A stretch of 64,000 nt of DNA from Amycolatopsis sp. GM8 (GTDB taxonomy: Bacteria; Actinomycetota; Actinomycetes; Mycobacteriales; Pseudonocardiaceae), in the NCBI RefSeq assembly GCF_021653975.1, contig NZ_JAJKFK010000012.1, forward strand, positions 124,001-188,000. Reading direction: 5' to 3'. The notes below the pieces were generated by a model. It saw only the letters and a list, made by a program, of their open reading frames with translations, did not search any database and was not told the DNA's origin. Within the stretch, counting starts at the first letter, position 1. Each line of letters opens with the position of its first letter. The position numbers and the translations under genes were made by a program. Positions 37,501 through 45,378 of the stretch are shown piece by piece.

Positions 37501-39532
37501 CGATCCGGTGGCCGTCCGGGCGCAGCACCGCCACCACGTTGCCCAGCTCGTCGTAGGTGAACGAGGTGCTGCGGCCGAGCGGGTCGGTCTCCCGCAGCAG
37601 CCGGTCGTGCGCGTCCCACTCGTACGCCGTCGCGTGGCCGAGCTCGTTCACCTCGCGCACCACCTGGTTGCGGGCGTTGAGGTGGAACTGTTTGGTGTGC
37701 CCCAACGCATCGGTGGTGCGGGTGATCCGGTTCGCGGTGTCGTATTCGAGCGTGCCGGTGAGCGCGTCGCCGGAGCCCTCGGTGCGCACGACCCGGCCGC
37801 GCTCGTCGTAGTGGTAGCGGTACCACTCGCCGTTGCGGTCGACCCATTCCACGATCCGGCCGCGGCGGTCGTAGTGGTAGTGGAACGGAATGCCCGAGGG
37901 GTTGGTGACCTCGGTGAGGTTCCCGTCGGTGTAGCCGTAGGAGACGAGCTTCAGTTCCTCGCCGTCGGGGGCGACGGCGTACAGCGCGGTGATGCGGCCG
38001 TCCTCGATGTCGAAGCGCACCCGGTGCCCGCCGCTGTGCCAGATCTCGCGCGGCGTCCCGTCGTCGTCGCGCACGAAGGCGTAGTGGTTGCCGTTGCGGT
38101 CCGACACCGACGCGAGTGGCAGCACGCCGTTGCCCGGCGCGAAGTACAGCACCCGCCCGAGGTCGCGGTCCTCGATGACATAGCCGCCGTCGGGGGTGCG
38201 CGCGAGCGCCCGCGTAGCCCCGTACTCCGGCAGGACCCAGTTGTCGTCCGCCGGCCACGCGAACTGCTGGATCGTGCCGTCCGCCGCCGCGAAGGCGATG
38301 CCGCCCGGGTACACCTCGAGCCGCTGGTCGGCGGTGGACATCCAGGCACCGCCGAGGAGACGGCCCGCGCGGTGACCGGAGAAGTGCGTGCGCTCGAACA
38401 CCAGCGGCAGCACGCCAGCGAGTTCGGCGTCGATCTCGCTGAAGACGAGCTGCCCGGTGGACACGTCGATGGGGTCGAACTCGCATTTGACGTTGTCGGG
38501 GGAGCGCGGGTTGCCACCTTCGTCGGCAAGCGAGCGCGAGTTGGTGGCGCCGCGCGTACCCGCGCCGGACGGTGTGGTCGGCGCGTCGTCGAGACCCCGC
38601 GACGCGGTACCACCCGGCACGGTTCCGGTGGGCACGTCGTCGACGCCGCGCGCCCCGCTCGGGGTGGCGCCGCCGCCCGGGCTCGGCGGTTCGTCGATCG
38701 ATTTCGCACCGGACGGCACGGTGTCCGATTTCGCGCCGGAAGGCAGCGTGTCGATCTTGCTCGGGGTCGTCTTCGCGCTGGGCTTGATGCCTTTCAGCGC
38801 CTTCCCGGCGTCGGCGAACAGCTTGCTCGCCTTACCCAGCAGCTCGCCCAGGGCCTTGAGCGCCTTGGTGAGGTTCTTGATCAGCTCGGCGAGCTGCTTG
38901 GCGGTCTTCGCCACCAGGCTGACCACCTGGGGCACCACCCAGATCAGGCCGATGCCGAGGGTGAACAGCACCTGCAGCGCCCAGGACACCATGTGGCCGA
39001 CGACCTGCGCGATGATGTCGCGCACCAGCATGCGGACGGCGGCCACGACCTCACCGGCGGTCTTCACCCCGCTCGCGGCGCCCTCACAGGCCTGCGCCGT
39101 ACCCGCCAGCGTCTTGGCGACTTCCTCGGCCTGCTTGCGGTAGGCATCCGCGCCCGGCCCGGTCCAGGACTGCACATCGGCTTTGACCTGGTTCGCAAGG
39201 TCCGTGGAGACGTCGCCGACTTCCTTGGCGATGTTCTTCCAGGTCTCCGAATGCGCCGTGATCTGATCCGGATCGCCGGCCAGCGCGTCGAGCGCCTCCT
39301 TCAACGGGCCGACGTGCTCCATCAGCCAGCCGACGCCCGCGGCGAGGATCGACCCGAACGGGTCCGCGACGGCCGCGATCGCGTCCAGCCCCACACCCAC
39401 GGCGCCCATCGCGACCGAAGCCCAGTCACCGGACTCGATCCCGTCCTTGATGGCCTGCCCGCCTTCGAGGAACGTGATTCCCGAAAGTGCCGTCGTTGAG
39501 TCCTGTTTCTGCGCCACCAACGGATTCGACAT
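34586..39532 (-). CDS. WXG-type RHS/YD-repeat polymorphic toxin
   Basis: A 1648-residue protein. The N-terminal 220 residues have a WXG-like helical hairpin ([20 protein letters not shown], W123-T-G125) and a hydrophobic helix pair (about 165-210), as in type VII-exported LXG/WXG toxins. A Gly/Ser/Thr/Pro-rich linker (about 240-345) is followed by the RHS start [15 protein letters not shown] and about twenty-five YD repeats (for example [18 protein letters not shown]). The core ends at [31 protein letters not shown] and [11 protein letters not shown] (about 1335-1358). The C-terminal 290 residues are the effector: [24 protein letters not shown], then a Ser/Tyr/Pro/Gly-rich tail (about 1560-1648). 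The effector family is not recognised. No immunity gene adjoins it. Confidence 0.9.
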   Translation of the reverse strand: [1648 protein letters not shown]

Positions 39533-39678
39533 ACGGGCACCACCTCATCGCGTTACACCCTGATTCAACCGGGTGTAGAAGTAACGGAACATCACTCAGT
39601 AGCGGGCAAGAGTAACTGCTCGTTCGCGGGCTCCCGCAAGCGGCCCGACCGAACGATCTGTCTCGTCCACGCCGTGCC

Positions 39679-39690
39679 TAGGATGAGCGA
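39679..39690 (+). promoter_or_regulatory. -10 element, leaderless start of purC
   Basis: TAGGAT (39679-39684) is 6 bases before the purC ATG at 39691. The other 39533-39670 bases of the gap hold no gene; CACCCTGATTCAACCGGGTG (39556-39575) is a weak hairpin near the RHS start. Confidence 0.5.
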
Positions 39691-40521
39691 ATGGAGCATG
39701 TGCACGCGGGCAAGGTTCGCGACCTCTATCGCGATGGCGACGACATCCTGCTCGTGGCGTCAGACCGGATCTCGGTCTACGACGTGGTGCTGCCCACGCC
39801 GGTGCCCGGCAAGGGCGCGCTACTCACCCAGCTGTCGAACTGGTGGTTTGAGTACTTCCGCGACGTCGTGCCCAATCACGTGCTGTCCACGACGGACGTT
39901 CCCGAGGAGTTCGCCGGCCGCGCGGTCCGGTGCCGGCCGCTGAAGATGGTGCAGGTCGAATGCATCGCGCGCGGCTACCTGGCCGGACTCGGCCTGCGCG
40001 AGTACCAGAAGTACGGCACCGTTTCCGGTGTCGCGCTGCCGCCCGGGCTCGAAGAGGGCAGCAAGCTGCCGGAGCCGATCTTCACGCCGACCACGAAGGC
40101 GAGCGAGGGGCACGACGAGTTCATCACGTTCGACGACGTGGTGAAACAGGAAGGCCAGGAGACCGCCGAGCGGCTGCGTGCACTGACCCTGGACATCTAC
40201 CGTCGCGGCGCCGAGCACGCGGCGGGTCGCGGGATCATCGTCGCGGACACGAAACTGGAGTTCGGCTGGGATTCCGCGGGGGTGCTGACCCTCGGCGACG
40301 AGGTGCTCACGTCCGACTCGTCACGGTTCTGGCCGGCGGACCAGTGGGAGCCGGGACGCCCGCAGTACGCGTTCGACAAGCAGTTCGTCCGGGAGTGGGC
40401 GACGGGAACGGGCTGGGACAAGACCGAACCCGGCCCGGAAATCCCGGCGGACGTCGTCGAAGCGACGCGGCGCCGGTACACGGAAGCCTACGAGCGGATC
40501 ACCGGCCGCACCTGCTCGTAA
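39691..40521 (+). CDS. purC: Phosphoribosylaminoimidazole-succinocarboxamide synthase
   Basis: A 276-residue SAICAR synthetase, the step that joins aspartate to CAIR in purine synthesis with ATP. EHVHAGKVRDLYRDGDDILLVASDRISVYDVVLPTPVPGKG is the ATP-binding start, IARGYLAGLG and LPEPIFTPTTKASEGHDEFI are substrate loops, and IIVADTKLEFGWD and LGDEVLTSDSSRFWP are conserved C-terminal signatures. Length is normal for actinobacteria. purC stands alone here rather than beside purB or purS. A terminator follows the stop. Confidence 0.97.
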   Translation: MEHVHAGKVRDLYRDGDDILLVASDRISVYDVVLPTPVPGKGALLTQLSNWWFEYFRDVVPNHVLSTTDVPEEFAGRAVRCRPLKMVQVECIARGYLAGLGLREYQKYGTVSGVALPPGLEEGSKLPEPIFTPTTKASEGHDEFITFDDVVKQEGQETAERLRALTLDIYRRGAEHAAGRGIIVADTKLEFGWDSAGVLTLGDEVLTSDSSRFWPADQWEPGRPQYAFDKQFVREWATGTGWDKTEPGPEIPADVVEATRRRYTEAYERITGRTCS

Positions 40522-40536
40522 CTGGTCCTAAAAGGA

Positions 40537-40571
40537 CGGGGCTGCCCCGGAGAACATCCGAGGCAGCCCCG
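40537..40571. terminator. Bidirectional terminator hairpin between purC and the LGFP gene
   Basis: CGGGGCTGCC (40537-40546) pairs perfectly with GGCAGCCCCG (40562-40571), 15-base loop. It lies between convergent stop codons (40521 and 40580). Confidence 0.8.
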
Positions 40572-40579
40572 AAACCCGA

Positions 40580-43500
40580 TCACCGGTAGGTGTCGACCAC
40601 CGCGCCGTTGGAGAACCAGAACGTGATCCACCCGTGCACGAAGTCGTTCCGGCGCCCGCCGTCGATGCCGTACTCATCGGACGTCGGGTAGCCGAGCCGG
40701 CCCGCCTCCCAGCCCAGCGCCGCCCACTTCTGCCGGATCAGACCGTAGATCGCCGAGGCAGGCGTGCTCGGGCTCCAGTAGATCGAACCCTGCTTGCTGA
40801 AGTGGTTGTACCGGCCGATGCCGTCCGGCGTGGTCGACTCGTCGGTCACCGGGTACCCGAGCGGGCCCGCCTCCCAGCCGGTCGCCGCCCACTTGTCCCG
40901 GATCGCACCGTGGATCGACCACGGGCCGTTCGCCGGCGTCCAGTAGATCGAGCCGTTGTTGCTGAAGTGGTTGTACCGGCCCACCCCGTCCGGCGTGCCC
41001 TGTTCGTCGGTCACCGGATAGCCGAGCGGACCCGTCTCCCAGCCCAGCGCCGCCCACTTGGCCCGGATCTGACCCTGGATGGAATGCGCCCCGGTGTTCG
41101 GCGTCCAATAGATCGACGCACCGTCCGCCCGCGAGAAGTGGTTGAACCTCCCGACCCCATCCGGAGTCGTCAGCTCATCGGTCACCGGATAGCCGAGCGG
41201 ACCCGTCTCCCAGCCCAGCGCCGCCCACTTGGCCCGGATCTGACCCTGGATGGAATGCGCCCCGGTGTTCGGCGTCCAGTAGATCGACGCACCGCCCCCG
41301 CCCGTGAAGTGGTTGTACCGGCCGACTCCGTCCGGCGTGCCCTGTTCGTCGGTGACCGGGTAGCCCAGGCTGCTCGCCGGGCCACCGACCGCCTTGTACT
41401 CGGTCAGAATCGCGCCCATCACCACATGCGGGCCGGTGGCCGCGGACCAGTAGATGGTGCCACCGCGGAAGTCCTGCGCCTCGCCGCCGTTGGCCGTCGG
41501 GTACTGCGCCGACACCGGGTCGCTCAGCACCGAACCGCGCGCACCACCGAGCTGGTTGTAGTAGTCGGTGATCGGGTCCGTGTTTCCTTGCAGGGTCACG
41601 TATTGCGCGCTCTGGCCGTCGTCGGCCGTGACCTCGTACGTCGCCGTCGCCGGGTTGGCGTCGGTCGGTGTGAAGGTCACGCTCTGCTGCAGCGAATCAC
41701 CCGCCGAGATCGGCTGTCCCTCACCGAGCGGGCTCGCGCTGGAGAACACCCCTGCCGGCGCCTTCGCCTTCAGGATCTGCAACGGGATCGTGCCGGTGTT
41801 CGACACGGTGAACGACAGCGTCACCGACTGTCCAACCGGGACGGTGTGGAAGTCCAGCACCGCCGGTTCGAGCGTCAGATGCGCCTGCCCCGTCAAGGCG
41901 ATACCGGTGACGGGCACCGTCACCGAACCCTGGTCGCTCGACACGACAAGCTGCGAACTGTTGACGGTCCCGGTGTCGGTGCCGTTGACCGGGGTGTAGG
42001 TGACCGGGATCGTCACGGACGCGCCCGCGGCCAGCACCGTGCCGGAGGCCGGCACATTGTCCACAGTGAACGGACCGGTCGGCGAAGTCACGCCGGTGAT
42101 CGTCTCGGATGTCGTGCCCGTGTTGAGAATGTTGACGCTCAGTTCCTTCGCCGCGCCGGTGCGGACCTGTTGGAAGTCCAGCGACGCAGGTGTTGCGCCG
42201 AGACCGGGCTGGGTGCCCTGGCCGTGCAGGTCCATCGCGGTGTCACCGACGTTCGTGTGGAACGTCAGGCTGCCCGTCGACCCACCCCAAGTCGTTGGCG
42301 TGTAAGAGATCGGCACGTTCAGGGTCTGGCCCTTGACCAGGCTCACCGGCGTGGTGAGCGAGGACGTGAACGGCGCGTCCGCGGACACGCTGTTCACCGT
42401 GAGGTTCTGGTTCGCGGTGACCGTGACGGACGCGTTCGCCGTGCTGCCGACCGCGGCCGAGCCGAAGTCGTACGGTTTCGTCACCAGTGGTGAGGTGGTC
42501 GGCCGGCCGAAGCCGAGGACCTTGCCGTCGCGCGTGCCGACGTACACACGGCCGTTGTCGGTCGCGGGCACGGCGAACTTCACGGCCGTGCCGATCGGCG
42601 CGGAGTAGCGCATCTTCAGCACCCCGTTGACCGGCACCGGGTCATACGCGCGCAGCTGGGCGTTCGCGCCGTTCGGGCCGGTGCTGTAGATGACCCACAC
42701 GAGCGCCGAGCCCGACGTGGTGCCGGTCGAGGTGACCACCGGCGAGCCCGAGGTGTAGCCGAAGTTGTCGCTCGTCGTGCCGACGGAGGTCAGCGACGGG
42801 CCGGTCGACGAGTACTTCAGCGCCCGCAACGGTCCGTTGCTGCCGACGACGTAGACGTAACCGCCGTCGCCGCCCCAGAAACCGGGGCGCCCCCACACGC
42901 CCTGGAACGGGCCTGCCATGTCGACGACCGCGTCGCCGCCGTTCGGCCCCTGCCCCGCCCCGCCGAGGTGATCGGCGTCGAGCAGGTAGATCCGGCCGTC
43001 CTTGCCGACCTGGACGACGAGGTGGGGATGCGCGCTGGTGCCGAAGTTCGACGGCAGCGCCATCGGGCCGCCCGAGCCCAGATCGGCGTCGTCCTGGTTG
43101 AGCTTGGTGCTGTCGTGCGGGCTGAAGAAGCTTTGCGGGGTAAGGGATCCGTCACTGTTGACCGCCAGCCGCACGACCGACTCACCGAGCGTCGCCGGCG
43201 GGGTGTCGCCGGGACCCGGCGCGGGTGCGATGCCGTTGCCGGTCGCGACGATGATGCGGCCGGACCCGTCGGACGTCAGGCCCGAGCCGGACTGCCAAAT
43301 CCCGCCTTCGTCGGACGCGGCGGCCTCGGTGGCCCACATGGTGGTCTGGACCCCGCTCGACGCGTTGACACCCACGATGTAGCCGACGTACGGCGTGTAG
43401 TCGCAGTGGCTGGCGAACCCGGCGTAGACGACCCCGTCGAGCAACAGCAGGCCGGGGCGCTGCATCGCGGTCATCGGGTTGAACGGCACGTTCGGGTTGT

Positions 43501-44056
43501 TGGTCGGCGCGCCCTTGATCGTGGTCGGGAAGCCCGCTCGCTCGGCACCGGTCTTCGCGTCCAGCGCGTGCAGGTACCAGTGCGGGTGCTGGGGATCGGG
43601 CCCGTCGTTGACCTTCGAGGTCAGGTAGACGGTGCCGGTCGACGGGTCGTACACGGGCGTCGCACTGACACCGATCGTCGGCACGAGGTCACCGCAGTTG
43701 ACGGTGGACACCGGCCACGCGGGTCCGAAGTTGACGCTCCAGCGCTGCGCGCCGGTCACCGCGTCGAGGCCGTAGACCTTGTTGTTCTCGGTCGCGGTGA
43801 TCACGATGCCACCGGCCACCACCGGCTGGGCATAGACCTGACCGTCCACGCTCGCGGAGAACAGCTGGCCGAAGTCGGCGGCGCTCACCTGAGAGGGCAC
43901 CAAGCCGGCTTCGTCGCTGTCCCAGCCGGTGCGCAGCGAGTCGTGCGCCGCCGTCGTGTTGTCGGCGAGGGCGCTGGGCGCGACGCACAACGCAACAAGA
44001 AGAGAAATTACGGAGAGTAGAAGAATCCGGACAGCACGACGAGACCGGATGAACAA
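40580..44056 (-). CDS. Secreted beta-propeller protein with Ig-like domains and LGFP repeats
   Basis: An 1158-residue exported protein. The TTG start at 44056 is chosen for GGAGG 5 bases upstream. The signal peptide (about 1-31) is RRAVRILLLSVISLLVALCVAPSALA. Residues about 40-540 are a PQQ-like beta-propeller (YAQPVVAGGIVITATENNKVYGLDAVTGAQRW; GRVYVGTRDGKVLGFG). Residues about 540-870 are three to four Ig-like 'choice-of-anchor' domains (PYDFGSAAVGSTANASVTVTA; LDFQQVRTGAAKELSVNI; LDFHTVPVGQSVTLSFTV). The C-terminus has about five LGFP repeats (LGYPVTDE, TPDGVGRYNHF, SIYWTP), which bind the cell wall in related actinobacteria. Two of these repeats are identical at DNA level but for one base. 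Substrate of the propeller unknown. Confidence 0.85.
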   Translation of the reverse strand: MFIRSRRAVRILLLSVISLLVALCVAPSALADNTTAAHDSLRTGWDSDEAGLVPSQVSAADFGQLFSASVDGQVYAQPVVAGGIVITATENNKVYGLDAVTGAQRWSVNFGPAWPVSTVNCGDLVPTIGVSATPVYDPSTGTVYLTSKVNDGPDPQHPHWYLHALDAKTGAERAGFPTTIKGAPTNNPNVPFNPMTAMQRPGLLLLDGVVYAGFASHCDYTPYVGYIVGVNASSGVQTTMWATEAAASDEGGIWQSGSGLTSDGSGRIIVATGNGIAPAPGPGDTPPATLGESVVRLAVNSDGSLTPQSFFSPHDSTKLNQDDADLGSGGPMALPSNFGTSAHPHLVVQVGKDGRIYLLDADHLGGAGQGPNGGDAVVDMAGPFQGVWGRPGFWGGDGGYVYVVGSNGPLRALKYSSTGPSLTSVGTTSDNFGYTSGSPVVTSTGTTSGSALVWVIYSTGPNGANAQLRAYDPVPVNGVLKMRYSAPIGTAVKFAVPATDNGRVYVGTRDGKVLGFGRPTTSPLVTKPYDFGSAAVGSTANASVTVTANQNLTVNSVSADAPFTSSLTTPVSLVKGQTLNVPISYTPTTWGGSTGSLTFHTNVGDTAMDLHGQGTQPGLGATPASLDFQQVRTGAAKELSVNILNTGTTSETITGVTSPTGPFTVDNVPASGTVLAAGASVTIPVTYTPVNGTDTGTVNSSQLVVSSDQGSVTVPVTGIALTGQAHLTLEPAVLDFHTVPVGQSVTLSFTVSNTGTIPLQILKAKAPAGVFSSASPLGEGQPISAGDSLQQSVTFTPTDANPATATYEVTADDGQSAQYVTLQGNTDPITDYYNQLGGARGSVLSDPVSAQYPTANGGEAQDFRGGTIYWSAATGPHVVMGAILTEYKAVGGPASSLGYPVTDEQGTPDGVGRYNHFTGGGGASIYWTPNTGAHSIQGQIRAKWAALGWETGPLGYPVTDELTTPDGVGRFNHFSRADGASIYWTPNTGAHSIQGQIRAKWAALGWETGPLGYPVTDEQGTPDGVGRYNHFSNNGSIYWTPANGPWSIHGAIRDKWAATGWEAGPLGYPVTDESTTPDGIGRYNHFSKQGSIYWSPSTPASAIYGLIRQKWAALGWEAGRLGYPTSDEYGIDGGRRNDFVHGWITFWFSNGAVVDTYR
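41007..41294. repeat. Near-identical 117-bp LGFP repeat copies inside the gene
   Basis: 41007-41123 and 41178-41294 are the same length and differ at one position, 171 bases (57 codons, one LGFP repeat) apart. The other LGFP repeats of the gene differ much more, so this pair is a recent duplication or conversion. Confidence 0.85.
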
Positions 44057-44178
44057 AGTGCCTCCATGGCGCCATTGGGACGCAACGGTCGCGTCACCCT
44101 GCAACAGACACTTCGACGGATCACTCGATCGTGTTACAGGTCAAGATCACCGATGGGTAACGACTATCGGCGAACGGT

Positions 44179-44190
44179 TAGCCTGGAGCC
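44179..44190 (+). promoter_or_regulatory. -10 element, leaderless start of mycoredoxin-like gene
   Basis: TAGCCT (44179-44184) is 6 bases before the ATG at 44191. Confidence 0.5.
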
Positions 44191-44478
44191 ATGACCACTG
44201 CGCACGAAACCGCCGTCGAGTTCTACTGGCGGCCCGGCTGCGGGTTCTGCATGATGCTGCGCGCCCACCTCAAGCGCGCCGGCCTTCCCTTGCACGAGGT
44301 CAACATCTGGGAGGACAAGGCGGCTGCGACGCGTGTCCGCGAGGTCGCGGACGGCAACGAGACCGTGCCGACGGTGTTCGTCGGACCGGTCGCGATGGTC
44401 AACCCGGACATCGACCAGGTGCTCACCGCCGTCCGCGAGCACGCACCCGCGCTCCTCGAGGCTCACACGAACGGGTAA
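44191..44478 (+). CDS. Mycoredoxin / glutaredoxin-like protein
   Basis: A 95-residue thioredoxin-fold protein with the active site RPGCGFCMML (C17, C20) and the cis-proline loop ETVPTVFVG, then NPDIDQVLTAV. This matches actinobacterial mycoredoxin, which reduces mycothiol mixed disulfides; E. coli-type glutaredoxin has C-P-Y-C. It stands alone and is divergent from the LGFP propeller gene. The cytoplasmic role in redox repair is inferred from the family. Confidence 0.9.
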   Translation: MTTAHETAVEFYWRPGCGFCMMLRAHLKRAGLPLHEVNIWEDKAAATRVREVADGNETVPTVFVGPVAMVNPDIDQVLTAVREHAPALLEAHTNG

Positions 44479-44607
44479 CCCTGGACCCGCACTCCACCGT
44501 TTGCCCCAACGGGCACTACACCGGTTGCGGAAGGTCGCGAAAACCGGCGCCTAACGATGTTCAGCGATACGGTCAGTGATTTTCCGCGTCTTTTCCACCC
44601 CTGACCA

Positions 44608-44636
44608 TTGACGGACGGCCGGGCTGCGCTACAAAT
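44608..44636 (+). promoter_or_regulatory. Candidate promoter of the 44674 membrane protein gene
   Basis: TTGACG (44608-44613), 16-base spacer, TACAAA (44630-44635). A leader of about 30 bases with AAAGG precedes the GTG. The rest of the 44479-44673 gap shows no gene. Confidence 0.5.
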
Positions 44637-44673
44637 ACCGTGGCGCTTTCCCTCCGTTCGAAAGGTATGTCCG

Positions 44674-45213
44674 GTGAACGACGAAGTGTCGGTGGCCGCA
44701 CTGCTCGAACGAGAGGGCTGGGAAGAGCCGCGCCGCAGGCCGAACGGCCGCATGCGGATGACGGCGGTGATGCTCGCGGTCGTGCTCGGCTGCGGTCTCG
44801 CGGCGCTGCTGGTCCACTTCGGATCGCAGAGTTCGGAGGCGGACTCACCGTCCGTGTTCAACCTGCCACACCCGCCGACCGGCGGCCTCGCGGGCGGCGG
44901 GGTGCCTTCCGCACCAGGCGCTTCCGAGGTGACCGCGACCAACACGACGGTCGTGGTGACCAACCAGGCGCCGGGCGGGGTCGTCGCCGGGATCAACGAG
45001 AATCCCAGACGTTCCCGGACCACCACCAGCGAGACGACGACCGTCACCGTGACCGACTCCACCGATCCGGGCGTCGGCGATCCGGCCGCCACCGGCCCCT
45101 CGGTCACCACGACGCCGGCCACCAGCGGTCAGGCCTCGAATTCGGCACCCCATTCGACGAGCCCAACCAGGACTTCGCCAACGTGCATTCTGTTCCTTCT
45201 CTGCACGCGCTAA
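44674..45213 (+). CDS. Single-pass membrane protein with Ser/Thr-rich extracellular part
   Basis: A 179-residue protein. The cytoplasmic N-terminus begins VNDEVSVAALLEREGWEEPRRR, a motif seen at the start of several Pseudonocardiaceae membrane proteins. One membrane helix (about 30-52, MTAVMLAVVLGCGLAALLVHF) is followed by a low-complexity Thr/Ser/Pro region (TTVVVTNQAPGG, TTTSETTTVTVTDS). The GTG at 44674 has AAAGG 9 bases upstream. It ends CILFLLCTR, which may be a short hydrophobic tail. No function is recognised. Confidence 0.7.
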   Translation: MNDEVSVAALLEREGWEEPRRRPNGRMRMTAVMLAVVLGCGLAALLVHFGSQSSEADSPSVFNLPHPPTGGLAGGGVPSAPGASEVTATNTTVVVTNQAPGGVVAGINENPRRSRTTTSETTTVTVTDSTDPGVGDPAATGPSVTTTPATSGQASNSAPHSTSPTRTSPTCILFLLCTR

Positions 45214-45378
45214 TTCCGGATAGCGCTTTCAAAAATCCGCGCGTCGCGCCTCGGCCAAATCTGTTGGTCAATTACTCACTAATACATCGCACGTCGAGGA
45301 AAATCACGACTAGGTAACCGTGGGCAACGAAACCCCCTTATCGGGCGAAAAGAGGTAAGGCACCCAAAAGGGGGATAC

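Noticed and set aside
36494-39499. A 1001-codon frame antisense to the RHS toxin
   Set aside because: Its composition follows the complement of the YD repeats; no start signal or domain. The minus-strand RHS reading has clear family motifs.
45214-45378. Cyclic-di-AMP (ydaO) riboswitch before the sugar dehydrogenase gene
   Set aside because: Wall-related exported genes of actinobacteria often have one, but the conserved core was not found in this 165-base leader, which only shows a good GGGGG ribosome site.
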